This document shows, in pieces, positions 26,718 to 36,169 of a stretch of 64,000 bases of DNA. Source of the DNA: CAIWHR01 sp963773195 (GTDB lineage Bacteria; Pseudomonadota; Gammaproteobacteria; Burkholderiales; Casimicrobiaceae); assembly GCA_963773195.1 (NCBI GenBank), contig CAVZAE010000008.1, forward strand, positions 1 to 64,000, written 5' to 3'. Position numbers and translations under genes: made by a program. The first letter of the stretch is position 1. Every line of letters starts with the position of its first letter. The notes below the pieces were generated by a model. It saw only the letters and a list, made by a program, of their open reading frames with translations, had not been told where the DNA came from and searched no databases.

Positions 26718-27794
26718 TCAGTTGAACTTCACGAGCGCCCCGCTCTCCGCTGAGCGCCGCACCCCGTCGAGCACTTGCTGGCAGCGCCAGCCGTCGTCGA
26801 AGCTTGGGTGCGGCGAGGCGCCTTTCGCGATCCCGTCGCTAAACGCTCGCACCAGCATGCGGAACGCCATGAGCCGGTGGTCCCGCGGGTCTTTGGCGAG
26901 CTCGAATTGCGCGGGCGTCGGCAGGACCGCCAGCGGCGATCCCTTGCGGCTCGCGACCACGACGCCGTCGTCCATCGGATTGGGGCCGCCCTGTTCCGCC
27001 ATGAGCGTCCCTTCGTCGCCCATCACCACGATGCGCGCACCGCGCGAGGGTGTCGCGGCGAACGACGCGATCATCGTCGCCATCCCGCCGTCGGCGAAGT
27101 TCAGTGTGAACGAGAAGGTGTCGTCAGTTTCGGCGCGCACGACCTTGCCGGTCTCGGCATCGCGCACGTCGGGCCGCAGCGCCGCGAGCTGACCGCTGAC
27201 CGAGGCCACTTCGCCGAACCAGTCGCGCAGCCCGTCGATGTAGTGCGACCCGAGCGCGCCCAGGAGTCCGCCGCCGTCGGCATTGAACGCCTGCCAGGTG
27301 AGTGCGCGCGGCTCCGCGGTCACGTAGCGATCGAGAAAGAGCTCGATCGTGCACATCGTGAAACGTCCGACGTAACCTTCGCGCAGCAGCTGCTTGATGT
27401 AGCCGCGCTGTGGCGTGAAGCGAAATTCGTGCGCGACCATGGCCGTCAGGCCCCGCCGCACTGCGGAGTCGCGCATTTCAGCCGCTTGTGCAGCATCCAT
27501 CGCAAACGGCTTTTCGCACAGCACGTGCTTGCCTGCGGCGAGGGCGGCCATCGCGATCGGATGGTGCGTCCGCGGCGGCGTGCTGATCGCGATCGCGGCG
27601 ATATCGTCGCGCGCGACGAGCTCGAGCGGATCGGTGCAGACGTCGGCTACGCCGGCCGCAGCGGCGGCCGCGCGGGCTTTGTCCGCGTGGCGGCTGCATA
27701 CCGCAGCGACTTCCCAACCCTCGGACTGGAACGCCGGCAGGTGCACTTGCGCCCCGAAGCCCAGACCAACGATCCCCACGCGCGGCTTGGCCAT
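26718..27794 (-). CDS. Gfo/Idh/MocA family oxidoreductase
   Basis: 358 residues. The N-terminal Rossmann fold has GIVGLGFGAQVHLPAF. HVLCEKPFAM is the family's EKP motif with the catalytic-region Lys, and GGGLLGALGSHYIDGLRDWF in the C-terminal domain supplies a His near the substrate. These enzymes oxidise or reduce sugars, inositols or related compounds with NAD(P); the substrate is unknown here. The gene lies 10 bases after lysC and may be read from its transcript. Confidence 0.85.
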   Translation of the reverse strand: MAKPRVGIVGLGFGAQVHLPAFQSEGWEVAAVCSRHADKARAAAAAAGVADVCTDPLELVARDDIAAIAISTPPRTHHPIAMAALAAGKHVLCEKPFAMDAAQAAEMRDSAVRRGLTAMVAHEFRFTPQRGYIKQLLREGYVGRFTMCTIELFLDRYVTAEPRALTWQAFNADGGGLLGALGSHYIDGLRDWFGEVASVSGQLAALRPDVRDAETGKVVRAETDDTFSFTLNFADGGMATMIASFAATPSRGARIVVMGDEGTLMAEQGGPNPMDDGVVVASRKGSPLAVLPTPAQFELAKDPRDHRLMAFRMLVRAFSDGIAKGASPHPSFDDGWRCQQVLDGVRRSAESGALVKFN

Positions 27795-27804
27795 GGTGCG
27801 TCTC

Positions 27805-29046
27805 CTACGCGGGTGCCTTGTCCAGCTCGAAGACCTGGTGCAGTACGCGCACGGCGAGCTCCAGGTACTTCTCGTCGATGACGACCGAGATCTTGATCTC
27901 CGAGGTGGAGATCATCTGGATGTTGATCCCCTCGCCGGCAAGCGCCTTGAACATCTTCGAGGCGATGCCGACGTGCGACCGCATCCCGATGCCGATCACC
28001 GATACCTTGCAGATCCTGTTGTCGCCGATGATCTCGCGCGCCTTGAACACGCGGTCCTTCTCCCGCGCGAGCACGTCGAGCGCACGCTGGTATTCGGCGC
28101 GGTTCACGGTGAACGAGAAGTCGGTGTGGCCCGACGCACCGATGTTCTGCACGATCATGTCGACGTCGATGTTGGCGTCGGCTACCGGTCCCACGATCGC
28201 ATACGCGATGCCAGGCCGGTCCTCGACGCCCATGAGCGAGATCTTCGCTTCGTCGCGGGCGAACGCGATACCGGAAATGATCGCCTGTTCCATGGTTTCA
28301 TCTTCCTCGTAAGTGATCAGCGTGCCCTGCGATGTCGCCTCCGGATCCTCGAATGACGACAGCACCCTGAGCTTCACCTTGTACTTGCCGGCGAATTCGA
28401 CGGAGCGGATCTGCAGCACCTTCGAACCCAGGCTCGCCATCTCCAGCATTTCCTCGAACGTCACCGTATCGAGCCGACGCGCCTCGGCGACAATCCGCGG
28501 GTCCGTCGTATAGACGCCGTCGACGTCGGTATAGATCTGGCACTCGGTCGCGCGCAGTGCCGCCGCGAGCGCCACCGCCGACGTATCGGAGCCGCCGCGT
28601 CCGAGTGTCGTGATATTGCCGTCCGCGTCGACGCCCTGGAAGCCCGCGACAATCACGATGTTGCCCGCATCGAGATCGGCGCGCATCGGCGCCTCGTCGA
28701 TGGCCAGGATGCGCGCCTTGGTGTGCGCGTTGTCGGTGAGCACGCGGACCTGACCGCCGGTATAGCTGCGCGCCTTGAGGCCCATCTCCATCAGTGCGAT
28801 CGCGAGAAGCCCGATCGTCACCTGCTCGCCGGTGGCAGCGACGACGTCGAGCTCGCGCGGGTCCGGGTTCGCGGCGAGGTCCTTCGCGAGCGCGAGCAAC
28901 CGGTTCGTCTCGCCCGCCATCGCCGATACGACGATGACGAGCTGATGGCCTTCGCGATGGAAGCGCGCCACGCGCCGCGCGACGTTACGGATGCGGTCGA
29001 CGCTGCCGACCGACGTGCCGCCGTATTTCTGGACGATCAGGGCCAT
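27805..29046 (-). CDS. lysC: Aspartokinase
   Basis: 413 residues, the size of a monofunctional lysine-sensitive type. The kinase domain starts ALIVQKYGGTSVGSVDRIRN, with GFQGVDADGNITTLGRGGSD and IYTDVDGVYTTDPR. Two ACT domains follow (EAKISLMGVEDRPGIAYAIV and GIGMRSHVGIASKMFKAL), which bind feedback amino acids. It phosphorylates aspartate, the first step to lysine, threonine, methionine and diaminopimelate. An internal start at a Met in the regulatory half could give a beta subunit, as in class II enzymes, but I cannot show it. Confidence 0.95.
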   Translation of the reverse strand: MALIVQKYGGTSVGSVDRIRNVARRVARFHREGHQLVIVVSAMAGETNRLLALAKDLAANPDPRELDVVAATGEQVTIGLLAIALMEMGLKARSYTGGQVRVLTDNAHTKARILAIDEAPMRADLDAGNIVIVAGFQGVDADGNITTLGRGGSDTSAVALAAALRATECQIYTDVDGVYTTDPRIVAEARRLDTVTFEEMLEMASLGSKVLQIRSVEFAGKYKVKLRVLSSFEDPEATSQGTLITYEEDETMEQAIISGIAFARDEAKISLMGVEDRPGIAYAIVGPVADANIDVDMIVQNIGASGHTDFSFTVNRAEYQRALDVLAREKDRVFKAREIIGDNRICKVSVIGIGMRSHVGIASKMFKALAGEGINIQMISTSEIKISVVIDEKYLELAVRVLHQVFELDKAPA

Positions 29047-29080
29047 CGCGAGCGCGGTGGGGACACGTTCCGCCGGCGGC

Positions 29081-30322
29081 TCACCGGAGCCGGCGGAAGG
29101 CGAGCGTCGCGTTGGTGCCGCCGAAGCCGAACGAGTTGGAGAGCGCGCTGCGGATGGTCATCGGCCGTGCCGTCAGCGGGACGAAATCGAGATCGCACTG
29201 CGGATCCTGGTCGACGAGGTTCGCGGTGGGGGGCGCAATCTGGTCGCGCACGGCCAGCGCCGTGAACACCGCCTCGATACCGCCGGCCGCGCCGAGCAGA
29301 TGGCCCGTCATCGACTTGGTGGAGCTCACCGCGACCTTCTGCGCGTGGGCGCCGAACGCGCGCTTGACCGCGACGCACTCGGCGATGTCGCCGAGCGGAG
29401 TCGAGGTGCCGTGTGCGTTGATGTAGTCGATGTCGTCGGGATTGAGCTGCCCGTTACGCAGCGCATTGAGCATGCTCCGCGCCGCGCCCCGCCCGTCTTC
29501 CGGTGGCGCCGTGATGTGGTGCGCGTCGGCGCTCATGCCGTAGCTCGCGAGCTCGCAGTAGATCTTCGCGCCCCGTGCTTTCGCGTGCTCGAGTTCCTCG
29601 AGCACGAGGATGCCGGCGCCCTCGCCCAGCACGAACCCGTCGCGGCCGCGGTCCCACGGCCTGGACGCGGTGGCGGGATCGTCGTTGCGCGTCGAAAGCG
29701 CGCGCGCGGCGCAGAAGCCACCGATGCCGAGCGGGCTCACCGTCGACTCGGTCCCGCCTGCGAGCATGATGTCGGCGTCGCCGTATTCGATGAGACGCGC
29801 CGCCTCGCCGAGACTGTGGTTGGCCGTCGAGCACGCGCTCACGATCGCGAGGTTCGGCCCGTGGTAGCCGTAATGGATGGACACGAGCCCCGCGACCATG
29901 TTGATGATCGAGCCAGGGACGAAGAACGGCGAGATCTTGCGCGCGCCGCCCTCTCGGAACGCGTCCGCCGTGTGCTCGATCATCGGCAGGCCGCCGATGC
30001 CCGAGCCGATGCAGACGCCGACCCGTTCCTTGTCGCCGGACCAGTCCTCGAGGCCCGCGTCCTTCGCGGCTTCCATCGTCGCGACCAGCCCGTAGTGGAC
30101 GAAGGTGTCGTACCGTCGCGCTTCCTTGGCGGAGAGATAGGCGCTGACGTCGAAGTCCTTGACCTCCGCTGCGATCCGCGCCGGAAACGACGACGCGTCG
30201 AAGCGCGTGATGGGACCGACGCCCGAACGCGCATGCAGGATCGCGTCCCAAGCGGCGGCGACGCCGACGCCGACCGGTGAGACGATGCCCAATCCGGTGA
30301 CGGCGACACGGCGACGGGTCAT
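29081..30322 (-). CDS. fabF: Beta-ketoacyl-ACP synthase II
   Basis: 413 residues. VAVTGLGIVSPVGVGVAAAW at the N-terminus, nucleophile Cys in IVSACSTANHSLGEA, His in DYINAHGTSTPLGD and the second His in KSMTGHLLGAAGG form the Cys-His-His triad. It extends acyl-ACP with malonyl-ACP in the cytoplasm and controls temperature-dependent unsaturation in related bacteria. It is last in the fab cluster, 125 bases after acpP. Confidence 0.96.
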   Translation of the reverse strand: MTRRRVAVTGLGIVSPVGVGVAAAWDAILHARSGVGPITRFDASSFPARIAAEVKDFDVSAYLSAKEARRYDTFVHYGLVATMEAAKDAGLEDWSGDKERVGVCIGSGIGGLPMIEHTADAFREGGARKISPFFVPGSIINMVAGLVSIHYGYHGPNLAIVSACSTANHSLGEAARLIEYGDADIMLAGGTESTVSPLGIGGFCAARALSTRNDDPATASRPWDRGRDGFVLGEGAGILVLEELEHAKARGAKIYCELASYGMSADAHHITAPPEDGRGAARSMLNALRNGQLNPDDIDYINAHGTSTPLGDIAECVAVKRAFGAHAQKVAVSSTKSMTGHLLGAAGGIEAVFTALAVRDQIAPPTANLVDQDPQCDLDFVPLTARPMTIRSALSNSFGFGGTNATLAFRRLR

Positions 30323-30447
30323 AGCAGCGAGGACGGTGCGGAGCGGCGGGACTTCGCAGGATCGGCGCGGACTCTCGGTCCGGCCGCGGCACGCCGATGC
30401 GCGCCCGGAACGCGCCGCCGGCTAACGCCGCCGCGGCGCGGGCGAGG

Positions 30448-30687
30448 TCACTTCTTGACGTGCGATCCGATGTAATCGATGGCCTGCTGGACGGTCGTGA
30501 TCTTCTCGGCTTCCTCGTCAGGAATCTCGGTCTCGAACTCCTCCTCGAGCGCCATCACGAGCTCAACGGTGTCAAGCGAGTCGGCGCCCAGGTCGTCGAC
30601 GAACGACGATTCGCTCTTGATCTCGCCCTCGGCTACGCCGAGCTGCTCGGCGACGATCTTCTTGACCCGTTGTTCGATGTTTTCCAT
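30448..30687 (-). CDS. acpP: Acyl carrier protein
   Basis: 79 residues, acidic. The phosphopantetheine Ser lies in DDLGADSLDTVELVMALEE. It carries the growing chain for every Fab enzyme encoded around it. A GGGAGGAAACGC box directly precedes the start. The gaps on both sides (93 and 125 bases) are the longest in the cluster, leaving room for its own promoter, as is common for this highly expressed gene. Confidence 0.97.
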   Translation of the reverse strand: MENIEQRVKKIVAEQLGVAEGEIKSESSFVDDLGADSLDTVELVMALEEEFETEIPDEEAEKITTVQQAIDYIGSHVKK

Positions 30688-30780
30688 GCGTTTCCTCCCG
30701 AGAGGGTATCCGGTTCGGCTAAAAACGCGGGGGATTTTACCAGAACCGCCCGGCCGGCTCGGCCGCCGCGGGCGGGTGCG

Positions 30781-31527
30781 TCAGATCATGTACATCCCGC
30801 CGTTGACATGCAGTGTGGCGCCGGTGATGTAGCCCGCGGCCGGCGAGGCCAGGAACGCCACGGCCGCCGCAATGTCGTCTGGCGTGCCGAGGCGGCCCAG
30901 CGGAATGCGCGCGAGCAGCGCCTGCCGCTGCGCGTCCCCGAGCGCCCTGGTCATGTCCGTGTCGATGAAGCCCGGCGCCACGCAGTTGACCGTGATGTTG
31001 CGGCTTCCGACCTCCTGCGCAAGGGATTTCGTGAATCCCACCAGCGCCGCCTTCGCCGCCGCGTAGTTGACCTGGCCCGGATTGCCGCTCGCGCCGACCA
31101 CGGAACCGATCTGAATGATGCGCCCGTGGCGCGCCTTCATCATCCCGCGCAGAACCGCCTTGGCGAGGCGATAGGCGGGCTTGAGATTGGTCGCCATGAT
31201 CGCGTCCCATTCATCGTCCTTCATCCGCAGGAGCAGGTTGTCGCGCGTGATGCCCGCATTGTTGATCAGGATCGTGATCGCGCCGAAGCGCGCTTCAATG
31301 TCCGCGATTGCGGCGTCGACGGCCGCTGCGTCGGTCACGTCGAGACGAAGGCCGGTGCCGCGGCGGTCCTCCGCGGCGAGCGCGGCCGCGATCTTCGCCG
31401 CGCCTTCGTCGGTCGTCGCGGTGCCCACGACCGTCGCACCGCCGGCGGCGAGCGCTCGCGCAATCGCGGCGCCGATGCCACGGGTTGCACCGGTGACGAG
31501 CGCAACGTTCGGTACCGGGTCGGCCAT
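30781..31527 (-). CDS. fabG: 3-oxoacyl-ACP reductase
   Basis: 248 residues, SDR fold. The NADPH site is ALVTGATRGIGAAIARALA. NNAGITRDN carries the active-site Asn, Ser lies in IQIGSVVGASGNPGQ, and the YAAAK motif supplies Tyr and Lys. It reduces 3-oxoacyl-ACP made by FabH and FabF. The gene lies 24 bases after fabD and upstream of acpP. Confidence 0.95.
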   Translation of the reverse strand: MADPVPNVALVTGATRGIGAAIARALAAGGATVVGTATTDEGAAKIAAALAAEDRRGTGLRLDVTDAAAVDAAIADIEARFGAITILINNAGITRDNLLLRMKDDEWDAIMATNLKPAYRLAKAVLRGMMKARHGRIIQIGSVVGASGNPGQVNYAAAKAALVGFTKSLAQEVGSRNITVNCVAPGFIDTDMTRALGDAQRQALLARIPLGRLGTPDDIAAAVAFLASPAAGYITGATLHVNGGMYMI

Positions 31528-31551
31528 GGCTTGTCTCCTCGGTGCGGGTGC

Positions 31552-32493
31552 TCAGCCGGCGAGCGCCGCACGCACCGTTTCGATATCCGCACCGGCATCC
31601 AGGGCATGTCCCCTGAGATTGCGATCAATGCGTTTGCACATGCCGGTGAGCACGCGGCCCGGACCACATTCGACGACCCGGGTGACGCCGCGCGCGGCAA
31701 AACCCTGGATCGTCTCGACCCAGCGGACGGGCGCCGCCGCCTGGCGCGCGAGCGCCACGCGGATCGCATCGGGTTCCGGATGCACTGCGACGTCGACGTT
31801 GTGAACCACGGGGATCGCAGGCGTCGCGATCACGACCGTCGCGAGCTTCGCCGCGAGACGCTCGGCCGCCGGCCGCATGAGGGAGCTGTGGAAGGGTGCC
31901 GACACCGGCAACAGCACGCCGCGCTTCGCGCCTTTCGCAGTCGCGGCCGCGATCGCCCGCTCGACCGCTTCGCGATGCCCGGCGATGACGATCTGCTCCG
32001 GCGTGTTGAAGTTGACGGGCTCGACGACCTTCCCCTGTGCGGATTCCTCGCACGCGGCCGCCACGCCGGCGGCGTCGAGACCCAGGATCGCGGCCATCGC
32101 CCCCACGCCCGGGGGCACCGCGTCCTGCATGGCCTGCGCACGATAACGAACGAGCGGGACGGCGTCCTTGAACGCGAGCGCGCCCGCGACCACCAGCGCC
32201 GTGTATTCGCCCAGGCTGTGGCCGGCGACGACCGACGGCATGGCTCCTCCCGCCGCTTGCCATGCGCGCCAGACCGCGACACCGGCCGTGAGCATCACGG
32301 GCTGGGTGTTCACCGTCTGGCTGAGCGCCTCTTCCGGGCCGTCGTTCACGAGGGTCCACAGGTCGTCACCCAGCGCGGTGGAGGCTTCGTCGAACGTCGC
32401 CCGCACCAGCGGATGCCCCTCGAACCCGGCCATCATCCCGACCGACTGCGAGCCCTGCCCTGGAAACACGAATGCGATCGCCATCGCGCTCAC
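31552..32493 (-). CDS. fabD: Malonyl-CoA:ACP transacylase
   Basis: 313 residues. FVFPGQGSQSVGMMAGF at the N-terminus, nucleophile Ser in VVAGHSLGEYTALV, and the catalytic His in SAPFHSSLM. It loads malonate onto ACP for FabH and FabF. Its start overlaps the fabH stop by four bases (ATGA), so the two are translationally coupled. Confidence 0.96.
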   Translation of the reverse strand: MSAMAIAFVFPGQGSQSVGMMAGFEGHPLVRATFDEASTALGDDLWTLVNDGPEEALSQTVNTQPVMLTAGVAVWRAWQAAGGAMPSVVAGHSLGEYTALVVAGALAFKDAVPLVRYRAQAMQDAVPPGVGAMAAILGLDAAGVAAACEESAQGKVVEPVNFNTPEQIVIAGHREAVERAIAAATAKGAKRGVLLPVSAPFHSSLMRPAAERLAAKLATVVIATPAIPVVHNVDVAVHPEPDAIRVALARQAAAPVRWVETIQGFAARGVTRVVECGPGRVLTGMCKRIDRNLRGHALDAGADIETVRAALAG

Positions 32494-33446
32494 CAGTTGA
32501 GAAGGACCGATCCCCAGGTGAATCCGCCCCCTACACCCAGGAGCATCACGCGCTGGCCCGCCTGCAGGCGGCCGTCACGTGCTGCCAGGTCGAGCGCAAG
32601 CGGAATCGACGCCGCCGACGTGTTGGCATGGTGCTCTACGGTCAGGACGACCTTGTCGGCCGGGATGCCGAGCTTCTTCGCGACGGCATCGATGATCCGG
32701 ATGTTGGCCTGGTGCGGCACGAGCCAGTCGATCGCCTCCGCCGTCAAGCCGTTGGCGGCAAGGGCCTCATGCGCCGCCTCGACCAGCACGCGCACGGCGA
32801 ACTTGAAGACGATGCCGCCGTCCATGTGGACGTACGGCGATCCAACCACGGCGCCGTCGGCAATCGCTCCCGGCACGGTCAAAATGTCGCTCTGGTGGCC
32901 GTCGGCATGCAGATGCGACGATACGATTCCCGGCACGCGTGCGGGAACCAGCACCACGGCGCCCGCGCCGTCGCCGAAGAGCACGCAGGTTCCGCGATCG
33001 TTCCAGTCGAGAATCCGTGAATAGATCTCCGCGCCCACGACCAGAGCGTTCCGCGCGACGCCGCCGGCGACCATGCGATCGGCGACGGTCAGCGCGTAGA
33101 TGAAGCCGCTGCAGACCGCCTGGATGTCGAAGGCGGGGCCGCCCGCCGTGCCGAGCTTCGCCTGCAGGACGCACGCGGTGGCCGGGAACAGGCGGTCGGG
33201 CGTCGTCGTCGCCACGACAATCAGGTCGACGTCGGAAGGCGCCACGCCGGCGGCCGACAGCGCGGCGCGCGCGGCATTGAGTGCGAGGTCGCTCGTCTGC
33301 TCGGCCGGCGCCGCGATGCGGCGCTCGCGGATCCCCGTGCGCGCGCGTATCCACTCGTCGCTCGTGTCGACGCGCTGGGAAAGCTCGTGATTGGTCAGGA
33401 TACGCGCCGGCAGATAGCTGCCAGTCCCGACGATGCGGCTATGCAT
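32490..33446 (-). CDS. fabH: Beta-ketoacyl-ACP synthase III
   Basis: 318 residues. Cys in FDIQAVCSGFIYAL, His in IDWLVPHQANIRIID and Asn in VEHHANTSAASIPLAL form the Cys-His-Asn triad. It starts fatty acid synthesis by condensing acetyl-CoA with malonyl-ACP. It overlaps plsX by eight bases and fabD by four. Confidence 0.96.
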   Translation of the reverse strand: MHSRIVGTGSYLPARILTNHELSQRVDTSDEWIRARTGIRERRIAAPAEQTSDLALNAARAALSAAGVAPSDVDLIVVATTTPDRLFPATACVLQAKLGTAGGPAFDIQAVCSGFIYALTVADRMVAGGVARNALVVGAEIYSRILDWNDRGTCVLFGDGAGAVVLVPARVPGIVSSHLHADGHQSDILTVPGAIADGAVVGSPYVHMDGGIVFKFAVRVLVEAAHEALAANGLTAEAIDWLVPHQANIRIIDAVAKKLGIPADKVVLTVEHHANTSAASIPLALDLAARDGRLQAGQRVMLLGVGGGFTWGSVLLNW

Positions 33447-34509
33447 CGCGGGCGGGAGTCACCGTATCGACGGCCGGCTCGCGCACCGCCGCGATGTGTC
33501 CATGCGCCGGGATCACCGCGATCCGCTGCGCGATGCGGTCGATCATGTCGTGGGCGGTCTCGGCGTAGGCCCGGCGCAACGCGTAGCCGAACGCGAGCAC
33601 GTCTGCGCCGCCGTGGCTCTTGACGACGATGCCCGTGAGCCCGATCAGCGAAGCGCCGTTGTAGCGCCGCGGATCGACCCTGCGCTTGAATGCCAGCAGC
33701 GCCGGGTACGCGAGGACGGCCGCCAGCTTCCGCAGCGGATTGCGCGTGAACTCGGTCTTGAGGAACTCGTAGAGCATCGTGACAAGCCCCTCGGACGTCT
33801 TGAGCGCAACATTGCCGACAAACCCGTCGCAGACGACCACGTCGGTCGTGCCGCTGTAGATATCGGTGCCTTCGACGTTGCCGTGGAAGTTGAGGCCGGA
33901 CTCCCGCAGAAGCTCCGCGGTGGCCTTGACGACGTCGTTGCCCTTGATGTCCTCCTCCCCGATATTGAGGAGCCCGACCGTCGGCCGCTCGATACCCTCG
34001 ACTGCCGAAGCGAGCGCGGCGCCCATCACCGCGAACTGGAGCATCTGGTCGGCCGTGCAATTCACGTTGGCGCCCAGATCCAGCACCGTGGTCACGCCGG
34101 TGCGCGTCGGGAGTTGCGAGGCGATCGCAGGCCGGTCGATTCCCGGCAGTGTTTTCAGGACGAACCGGGAGATCGCCATCAGCGCCCCGGTGTTGCCGGC
34201 GGAGACGCACGCCTGCGCGGTTCCATCCTTTACCAGGTTGACCGCGACGCGCAGCGAGGAGTCCTTTTTCCGGCGGAGCGCATCGGCCGGCGCTTCGTGC
34301 ATCTCGACAATCTCGGTCGCCGGGTAGATCGTCAGCCGATCGCGGGCAGGCGATCGCTGCTTTGCGAGGATCGCCTTGAGCGGAGCTTCGAGACCGACGG
34401 CGATGACGCGCGCGTCCGGCGTTTCCTCGAGGAAGCGCAACGACGCCGGAAGGGTGACCGACGGACCGTGGTCGCCTCCCATCGCGTCGACGGCTACCGT
34501 GACCGGCAT
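33439..34509 (-). CDS. plsX: Phosphate acyltransferase
   Basis: 356 residues from the ATG at 34509 (MPVTVAVDAMGGDHGPSV), the usual family start; a GTG at 34542 would add 11 residues. ALMAISRFVLKTLPGI and VLDLGANVNCTADQM are conserved family blocks. PlsX makes acyl-phosphate from acyl-ACP for PlsY in phospholipid synthesis. The place between rpmF and fabH is the conserved one. Confidence 0.95.
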   Translation of the reverse strand: MPVTVAVDAMGGDHGPSVTLPASLRFLEETPDARVIAVGLEAPLKAILAKQRSPARDRLTIYPATEIVEMHEAPADALRRKKDSSLRVAVNLVKDGTAQACVSAGNTGALMAISRFVLKTLPGIDRPAIASQLPTRTGVTTVLDLGANVNCTADQMLQFAVMGAALASAVEGIERPTVGLLNIGEEDIKGNDVVKATAELLRESGLNFHGNVEGTDIYSGTTDVVVCDGFVGNVALKTSEGLVTMLYEFLKTEFTRNPLRKLAAVLAYPALLAFKRRVDPRRYNGASLIGLTGIVVKSHGGADVLAFGYALRRAYAETAHDMIDRIAQRIAVIPAHGHIAAVREPAVDTVTPARDA

Positions 34510-34644
34510 GGCGGTGTGGGGATTCCTGCGGTTGTTCGACACGCGCCCGGCTGGCGGGTGCCGCCGCGGCGTTGCCGACAGTTTACCTGCAGCCGGGCGA
34601 ATCCCGGGGCGCGGTGCTGCGTGCAGCAGCCGCGCGCGAGTGTG

Positions 34645-34827
34645 CTACTCGTCGGCCTTGGTCTTGACGACCTTCTTGCCGCGGTAATAGCCCGTCGGGC
34701 TGATGTGGTGGCGCAGATGCGCCTCGCCCGTCACCGGCTCGACCGCGAGTGCGGGCGCGGTCAGGAAATCGTGGGCGCGGTGCATGCCCCGCTTCGACGG
34801 CGACTTCTTGTTCTGCTGGACAGCCAT
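34645..34827 (-). CDS. rpmF: 50S ribosomal protein L32
   Basis: 60 residues, full length: AVQQNKKSPSKRGMHRAHD at the N-terminus and HHISPTGYYRGKKVVK at the C-terminus. It lacks the Cys pairs of zinc-binding L32 forms. A ggAGAAg box precedes the start. Coupling of rpmF with yceD and plsX is conserved across proteobacteria. Confidence 0.97.
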   Translation of the reverse strand: MAVQQNKKSPSKRGMHRAHDFLTAPALAVEPVTGEAHLRHHISPTGYYRGKKVVKTKADE

Positions 34828-34875
34828 GATCTTCTCCTGTGCTTCGTTTGCAATGGGATCGCTTCGATCCGCGTT

Positions 34876-35415
34876 TCAATCCTTCGGCTTCCGCGTCGCA
34901 TCACCCTTCAGCGCCGCGAGCTCTCCAAAAGGCGAGCGCGCCGCAAGCGCTTCGCGCGACGCATCGCCCGTCGCGCAGTCCGGCCGCTCGCAATGCGGCG
35001 CGAACGGCAGCGTCAGCAACAGCTCGTCCTCGACCAGCGTCATCGCCACGAGCGGCGCGCCGGCGAGCATGACCTCGTGCGCGTCATCCGCATCGAGGCG
35101 CGCGAGCTCGCGCTCGTCGCGGGCCAGCAGCAGCACCGTTGCTTGCGCGACCGGCCAGGTAAATGAGCGCAGGCAACGCTGGCATTCGAGTGGCACCTCG
35201 CCGTCGAGACGCACTTCGAGCGCGGGCCGACCCGACGCATCCATCATCCCGCCAATCCGCCACTGGATCGGAGCCGGACCGGGGGCCAAGCGATCCGCGA
35301 CGCGCGCAAGCGTCGCCGCATCCACCTTGCCCGCGATTTCCTGACCGCGCACCGCCAAGCCGAACGCGTCGAACGCGCCTTCGCGGCGCGGCGCCGCGGT
35401 TGCTCGCCTGGTCAT
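34876..35415 (-). CDS. yceD: YceD/DUF177 family protein
   Basis: 179 residues from the ATG at 35415. The two-Cys signature VPLECQRCLRSFTWPV is diagnostic, with a later pair in HCERPDCA. In plants and E. coli this family is linked to 23S rRNA accumulation; its direct action is unclear. It is first in the rpmF-fab operon, divergent from maf with about 80 bases between the starts, where promoters for both directions should lie. Confidence 0.9.
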   Translation of the reverse strand: MTRRATAAPRREGAFDAFGLAVRGQEIAGKVDAATLARVADRLAPGPAPIQWRIGGMMDASGRPALEVRLDGEVPLECQRCLRSFTWPVAQATVLLLARDERELARLDADDAHEVMLAGAPLVAMTLVEDELLLTLPFAPHCERPDCATGDASREALAARSPFGELAALKGDATRKPKD

Positions 35416-35496
35416 CGCGCTTCTCCGTCCAACGCCCGGGCCGGCTGCCATCACCGGACCGACGAAAACGTTGGATAATAGCGGGAATCGCCTAAA

Positions 35497-36147
35497 GTGT
35501 CAAAAATGCTCGAAAAAACAATAACCAACCTGGCCCCTGCCCCCTCCCCCGGCGCGGCCGTTCGGCCGCTGATTCTCGCCTCGACGTCGCTCTACCGCCG
35601 AGCGCTGCTCCAGCGGCTCGGCCTCCCCTTCAACGCCGTCGCGCCCGGCGTCGATGAAACGGCGCTTCCCGGCGAGCGACCGTCCGCGACGGCGCTGCGA
35701 CTCGCCGAGGCGAAGGCGCGCAGCGTGGCGGCCGCGCACGCCGACGCGCTCATCATCGGATCGGATCAGGTCGCCGATTGCGAGGGGCAGCCGATTGGCA
35801 AGCCTGGCGATCATGAAGCCGCCGTCGCGATGCTCACGGCGCTTGCCGGCAAGACCGTCGTGTTTCACACCGGGCTCGCGCTGCTCGATGCGAAGTCGGG
35901 GTGCTGCGCCACGACGATGGTCGACGTCCGCAGCACCTTCCGGCGGCTGTCGGCCGCGGAGATCGGCCGCTATCTCGCGCGCGAGCAGCCGTACGACTGC
36001 GCAGGCGCCGTCAAATCCGAGGGCCTCGGCATCGCGCTGTTCGAATCGATCGCGAGCGACGATCCCACGGCGCTGATCGGACTCCCGCTGATCCGGCTCG
36101 TGTCGATGCTGCGCGAGGCCGGCGTCTCCGTCCTCGCGCCGACATGA
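35497..36147 (+). CDS. maf: Maf-like nucleotide pyrophosphatase
   Basis: 216 residues from a GTG at 35497; an ATG three codons later is equally possible. LILASTSLYRRALLQRLGL carries the family's S-x-x-R-x-x-L signature. Then come VDETAL, the acid base region IIGSDQVADCEGQ and PYDCAGAVKSEG. Maf enzymes hydrolyse modified or canonical nucleotide triphosphates; this one is closest in motif to the 7-methyl-GTP (YceF) type, the gene usually found beside yceD-rpmF. Confidence 0.9.
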   Translation: MSKMLEKTITNLAPAPSPGAAVRPLILASTSLYRRALLQRLGLPFNAVAPGVDETALPGERPSATALRLAEAKARSVAAAHADALIIGSDQVADCEGQPIGKPGDHEAAVAMLTALAGKTVVFHTGLALLDAKSGCCATTMVDVRSTFRRLSAAEIGRYLAREQPYDCAGAVKSEGLGIALFESIASDDPTALIGLPLIRLVSMLREAGVSVLAPT

Positions 36148-36169
36148 CCCGCCGCTCCGGGCGTCGACA

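Noticed and set aside
28991..30280. A 429-codon plus-strand frame opposite fabF
   Set aside because: Antisense shadow of fabF, which is intact with its full catalytic triad.
30397..33024. An 875-codon plus-strand open frame
   Set aside because: It lies antisense to acpP, fabG, fabD and fabH, which have clear active sites. Its product is Arg/Asp/His-rich without family features, typical of shadow frames in GC-rich DNA.
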